Source of the DNA: Thermoplasmatales archaeon
Lineage (GTDB): Archaea > Thermoplasmatota > Thermoplasmata > Methanomassiliicoccales > Methanomethylophilaceae
Assembly: GCA_012520845.1 (NCBI GenBank)
Contig: JAAYNL010000019.1
Coordinates: 62,001-126,000, forward strand
Length of the DNA stretch: 64,000 bases
Reading direction: 5' to 3'
Shown: one piece after another, positions 61,601 to 64,000 of the stretch
Position numbering within the stretch: position 1 is the first letter of the stretch
Layout of the letters: the number at the start of each line of letters is the position of its first letter
The notes under the pieces: generated by a model
Told to the model about the DNA's origin: nothing
The model's input: only the letters and a program-made list of their open reading frames with translations
Databases searched by the model: none
Program-made: the position numbers and the translations under genes

Positions 61601-63459
61601 GTGGGGAGCTTCACCGTCCCACCCTCCCTTAGGATTTCGCATGAATAATAGCGTTCTTCGGTCACTATGTCGACCAGTTTGAATTCACAGTAGTTATAGC
61701 TCCAGAAGAGTTGCAACGCGATGACGCCACCGTCCGCTAACCACGTCATGGATGCCGCCTCGACCTGAGTACCAAAGAAATACTTGACGGCGAAGCCTTC
61801 CTTGCCTATGTGGGCGGGCGACCAGCCCTCCTTGGCCCAACCCTTCTCGGTCACGAAGGAGGCGGGCGGTATGTCGACGTTGGTTTCGTCGCCGGTGAAC
61901 GTAAAGAACACGGCGGCTTCCTTCCCTTCGATGCCCGGGTCCAGCATCACGGTGTATTGGGTTGGTCCCGTCCGGGACGTCCATGCGAGGTTGAGCGTGA
62001 GCTCGGTGCCGCCGCCCATAAGGTTGATGAGCGATGCGGTTTCGACGTTGTCCTCGAAGTCGAACCTCGAAACGCCGTCGGGGAAGTAAGTGTGATCCGG
62101 GATATGCCCGGGTGCGACCCAGCCCTTCTCGGTCACGAAGGAGGCGGACGGTATTTTGACGTTGTCTTTGTCGCCGGTGAACGTGAAGAACACCTCCTTC
62201 GGCACGCCCTCGAGGAGGGGGTCCAGGTAGACGGTGTATTCCGTCGGGCCGGGTTCCCCCTCGACCCATGCGACGTAGAGGTTCACGACCCTTCCCTCGG
62301 CGCGCTGGATAAGTTCCGACGCCTGGACCGTGGCCCCGAACTCCACTCTGAAGCCCGTGCCGTCGTCCTTGGTGCTCAGGTAACCGGGCTCGTGGCCCAG
62401 TTTGGACCATCCCTCGTCGCCGAGGTGGGACTTGGTCGGCATGGCAACGACCTCCCCGTCCCTGAACCCGATGGGCCCCTTGCGGTCGCCCGTGCCGTTG
62501 TTCGCGTTCAGGTACGCCGAGTACCTGACCTCCGAGTCGACGTAAAAGAAGATGGAGCCGGACCACGACAGCCCGATCATCGTTTCCGCGGGGACCCCGT
62601 CCCCGGGCCCGTAGGCCTCGCCGGCCATGCCGGGGTCGAGGTACGCCGTGTAGGCGGTCAGGGAGAGCGTCTCCGCGGGAGGCAGGAAGAAGGCCTCGTC
62701 GGTCGCCGGGAAGTCCTCCGCCCCTATGAAGGAATCGTCCTGGTCCTTGAAGACCACGCCGTACTTTATGCCGCCCAGGTAGAGGGTGACGATGTCCCCG
62801 GACGCCGATCCCTTCAACGTGCCCACGGGGATGCTGCCCCAGTAGTAATCGTATCCGGTGCCGCCCATGCCCGGGTCGAGGTACGCGGTGTAGGACGATA
62901 TGGCCGTGCCGAACGTGCTCGTCAGCGGGTAGCTCGCATCGGTGCCCAGGAAGCTGTCGTACCACAGGGCGTCGCCGTTCGAGACGTATTTCACGTAATA
63001 GGTGTCGGGAACGGGCTCCGCGTCGGCCCAGATGACGTAAAGGCTCAGCGTGTCGCCGGAGAGGTACCCGGACACGCCCTCGAGGGTCCCGCCGAAATCG
63101 ACCCTCTGGCCCGTGTTATCGGCCTTGGTGTTCATGTGGCTCGGCTCCTGGCCGGGTTTGATCCACCCGAGCCCCATGTCCGCGCTCCCTATGTACTCCT
63201 TGGGCGGCACCGACCTGTACATATTGGCGTATAGGGAGCCGCCGCCGTATTGCGATATGAGCTTCGAATAGTCGAAGCGCGTCGGGGTGCCGTTGTTGGC
63301 ATACCATATTTCGTAGTACCCCTCCCCGAGGTCGATGTAGAGGGTTACGACGTTCTCGACGACGCCGTAACCGAGCAGCGTTTGCACGGAGATCGTCTCC
63401 CCGGGCCCGTGGCCGGCGCCGGACATCCCCTCGTCGGGGTACAGCCTGTAGGCTGTCAC
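58681..63459 (-). CDS. Giant cell-surface repeat protein, main part (frame-shifted from its signal peptide)
   Basis: A 1592-residue stretch of about 80-90-residue repeats followed by a soluble domain and a C-terminal membrane anchor (MTLIAVAAVAAVAVVVAAVI then RRR). One repeat kind centres on LNTKADGTGKRFEFGTTYQ and a final VxLYVxW strand, like the Listeria-Bacteroides (InlB B-type) repeats; another on YLDPGMxGxxY with a VTLYLG strand. Extracellular adhesin or wall-less surface-layer role inferred. The beginning lies in another frame (63456-63953). A GTG at 63459 overlaps that frame's TGA, so restart is possible, but a one-base indel is the simpler explanation. Confidence 0.85.
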   Translation of the reverse strand: MTAYRLYPDEGMSGAGHGPGETISVQTLLGYGVVENVVTLYIDLGEGYYEIWYANNGTPTRFDYSKLISQYGGGSLYANMYRSVPPKEYIGSADMGLGWIKPGQEPSHMNTKADNTGQRVDFGGTLEGVSGYLSGDTLSLYVIWADAEPVPDTYYVKYVSNGDALWYDSFLGTDASYPLTSTFGTAISSYTAYLDPGMGGTGYDYYWGSIPVGTLKGSASGDIVTLYLGGIKYGVVFKDQDDSFIGAEDFPATDEAFFLPPAETLSLTAYTAYLDPGMAGEAYGPGDGVPAETMIGLSWSGSIFFYVDSEVRYSAYLNANNGTGDRKGPIGFRDGEVVAMPTKSHLGDEGWSKLGHEPGYLSTKDDGTGFRVEFGATVQASELIQRAEGRVVNLYVAWVEGEPGPTEYTVYLDPLLEGVPKEVFFTFTGDKDNVKIPSASFVTEKGWVAPGHIPDHTYFPDGVSRFDFEDNVETASLINLMGGGTELTLNLAWTSRTGPTQYTVMLDPGIEGKEAAVFFTFTGDETNVDIPPASFVTEKGWAKEGWSPAHIGKEGFAVKYFFGTQVEAASMTWLADGGVIALQLFWSYNYCEFKLVDIVTEERYYSCEILREGGTVKLPTAEAIGAQSYVAYSNREKQGTEFQPGTEYAVSQLPPPNRRDEITLLADAVRVFTVMVDPGISGIDPVEWGTFTVTGFGDERFSMPDVSYVKGKGWGEEGWVPESLKSSPGWDGINFGFGSSVPQHLLMECADGENVITLYIDWDTGEPPKAYELALVSIDDPTHTYWDCTFLEYSWVYLPSAKQFGMQTYAAYRNAEKTGESFGPVEHILGGTLKEWAGDSGNRIVLYLEERQVEVPQGCHGYIYANNDTEFFAGPLGLDDGEPVTFPTKADIMKKGWIKGGYVPSRLDTQADGGGTGFNLGTGYPQSEVAASADGEGIVRLYVIWALWTPPVSSVDYTLYFETLDGATRSCGLINYRLDDGVATLPQASEDQTHYALKFPYTVYFNREMDGASFEHGEGIPLSALVDLVGGRNEVTLFLKGEWEDQVDPGEEEYQYHAHFYANNGTGDSKTQGFNDGDPIPIPPKYLFYQTEWALEGHKPDHLNTKADGTGKRFEFGTTYQVSDLPIVDGVVEFHVRWVVGDYDFIVYFHVNNGSGAHEGPMGFDNDGGSVTLPPKSEVSDPSWGMEGFEPSHVNTKADGTGKRFDFGKTYRISDLAAQAKGGVLNIYIIWVPTGSDYYGFLHANDGTDRFYGPMLVEGTSIEMPSLPGPGEEFPWARERYVPIHLNTKADDSGTSFDFGTTHQASDLTAVAEGRVVRLYVIWDQVEFEIKWTVRGDVVKTEVLTKEDAIVPPDDPENQVSDDRENRFKGWRGYVEGAPPSADMTFAAIFELVLINVDVEPESINIAGADSDTAVLPQAIVQQIQTAAATDDKKTVTIELSGGKIKMDAPSVGSLASSEEQTVELRQMDKSEISQDVAEMIGDFPVYSINVGQTKEFAGKLTVSLRYTLKDGESAENVWIWYIKDDGTYERIPCVYDDGYATFETSHLSHYAVVVESPAPAEEGGLDMTLIAVAAVAAVAVVVAAVILVRRR

Positions 63460-63953
63460 GTATATTTCCGCGGCGAGGGGCAGGGTGACGTTTTGGTCCC
63501 CCGACGTGAAATTGAGGCGCTCGAATTCCCCCCGCTCTCGGTGGTGAAACGCAGCGCGTATTCCGTCTGGCCGCCGTACGCCTCCGCGTAAAGGTAAGCG
63601 TCCCCATCTGTCGCCAAAGACTCCAGCGTGTAGACCGAAACCTCGTCCCCGGGCCTATAGCGGTCGCCCAGCCTTTTCGCGTTCGTATACGCCCTGTAAT
63701 CCCCCAGGCCCGGGAGCGTCGCGGGCAGAACAAAGTCGTCGCCGTCCGGGTCGAACTGCTCTTGCAGGTAAACGGTCGCATGGTTGTTGATGTCCACGAT
63801 TCTCAGGGTGTATTCCCCGGGCATCGGTTCGGCGTCCGCGCCCGAATCCGCGAATGCGCAGAAGGCAGCTAGGAAGACGCCTATGGCGAGGGCGAGGCCG
63901 AGGTATCTGGCTGGTCTGCCCGTCTTTCCGGTGACATCGACGGTTCGATTCAT
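63456..63953 (-). CDS. N-terminal part of the surface protein with signal peptide
   Basis: Starts at ATG 63953 with TATA (63973-63984) 26 bases upstream, leaderless. Residues 1-41 are a signal peptide: basic start, then YLGLALAIGVFLAAFCAFA and a cleavage-like site before DSGADA. The frame leaves the domain at a six-G run (plus strand C at 63528-63533). Adding one base there reads on as EFERLNFTSGDQNVTLPL and joins the 58681-63459 frame exactly. After the run the present frame gives only a nonsense tail of about 20 residues. So this and the previous entry are one gene of about 1757 residues with a +1/-1 difference. Confidence 0.85.
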   Translation of the reverse strand: MNRTVDVTGKTGRPARYLGLALAIGVFLAAFCAFADSGADAEPMPGEYTLRIVDINNHATVYLQEQFDPDGDDFVLPATLPGLGDYRAYTNAKRLGDRYRPGDEVSVYTLESLATDGDAYLYAEAYGGQTEYALRFTTESGGNSSASISRRGTKTSPCPSPRKYT

Positions 63954-63972
63954 GCTTTGGCATAGGTTTGAC

Positions 63973-63984
63973 TATTTAATAAAT
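63973..63984 (-). promoter_or_regulatory. TATA box of the surface protein gene
   Basis: Minus-strand ATTTATTAAATA, centred about 26 bases before the ATG at 63953. Confidence 0.55.
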
Positions 63985-64000
63985 CGCTCAAAATTAAATC

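Noticed and set aside
1-64000. CRISPR arrays, insertion sequences, rRNA
   Set aside because: No regularly spaced repeats, transposase motifs or rRNA signatures were seen.

Overview
The window looks like chromosome from a methanogen-type archaeon of the Thermoplasmatota, most likely Methanomassiliicoccales. This is an inference, not a proof. Archaeal marks seen directly are TATA boxes about 25-30 bases before many starts (often leaderless), a Sec61-beta gene, archaeal-type valyl- and glycyl-tRNA synthetases, a PC4-like protein and an archaeal exosome-associated RNA-binding protein. Every gene stop I checked is TGA or TAA, never TAG, which fits a lineage that reserves TAG for pyrrolysine. There is no rRNA, CRISPR array or insertion sequence.

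Layout. 1-14.5 kb: a dense block of FecCD/BtuC-type uptake transporters, with three tandem permease pairs (the first truncated by the window edge), two ATPases and four membrane-anchored binding proteins, each with a dockerin-like calcium-binding module before the binding domain. A 16-base palindrome (TGGA-N8-TCCAA) precedes most of these transcription units and also a drug-type ABC exporter at 20.5 kb, so it looks like the operator of one regulon. Inside the block, at 8.0-8.5 kb, lies a relic: the 3' end of a second valS fused to a frameshifted 3' end of a second chelatase D gene. 14.5-20.4 kb: valS, a CBS/HPF-like protein and a hydantoinase/oxoprolinase. 22-28.7 kb: corrin-ring genes cbiH-cbiF-cbiL diverging from cbiD-cbiG-cbiJ/E/T, the last a triple fusion.

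28.6-42.9 kb is mostly housekeeping and regulation: glyS, CBS and Usp proteins, an amidohydrolase, a tiny ferredoxin facing a ferredoxin-NADP reductase-like flavoprotein, a PAS protein, several small membrane or zinc-ribbon proteins, a CorC-like transporter, tRNA-Ile, an EamA transporter, TerC and NikR. Next to terC is a stretch that folds on paper like a SAM-I-clan riboswitch but has no gene behind it. 43-45.9 kb holds an unknown protein with an exact 72-bp triple repeat and a CPA2 antiporter. 46-54.5 kb holds cobN, an ABC exporter and the AAA chelatase subunits bchI and bchD, presumably a CobN-type metal chelatase with its motor. Sec61-beta follows.

54.8-58.5 kb is an accessory island: an AT-rich HpaII-type endonuclease, its convergent cytosine-5 methyltransferase, an AT-rich spacer with direct repeats, and a DUF4143-type ATPase with a non-ATG start. 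The right edge carries a giant cell-surface repeat protein split by a one-base frameshift in a six-G run near its signal-peptide end.

Together the window is dominated by acquisition and making of a metal-tetrapyrrole (corrinoid, and perhaps heme or siderophore): regulated uptake, ring synthesis and a metal chelatase.
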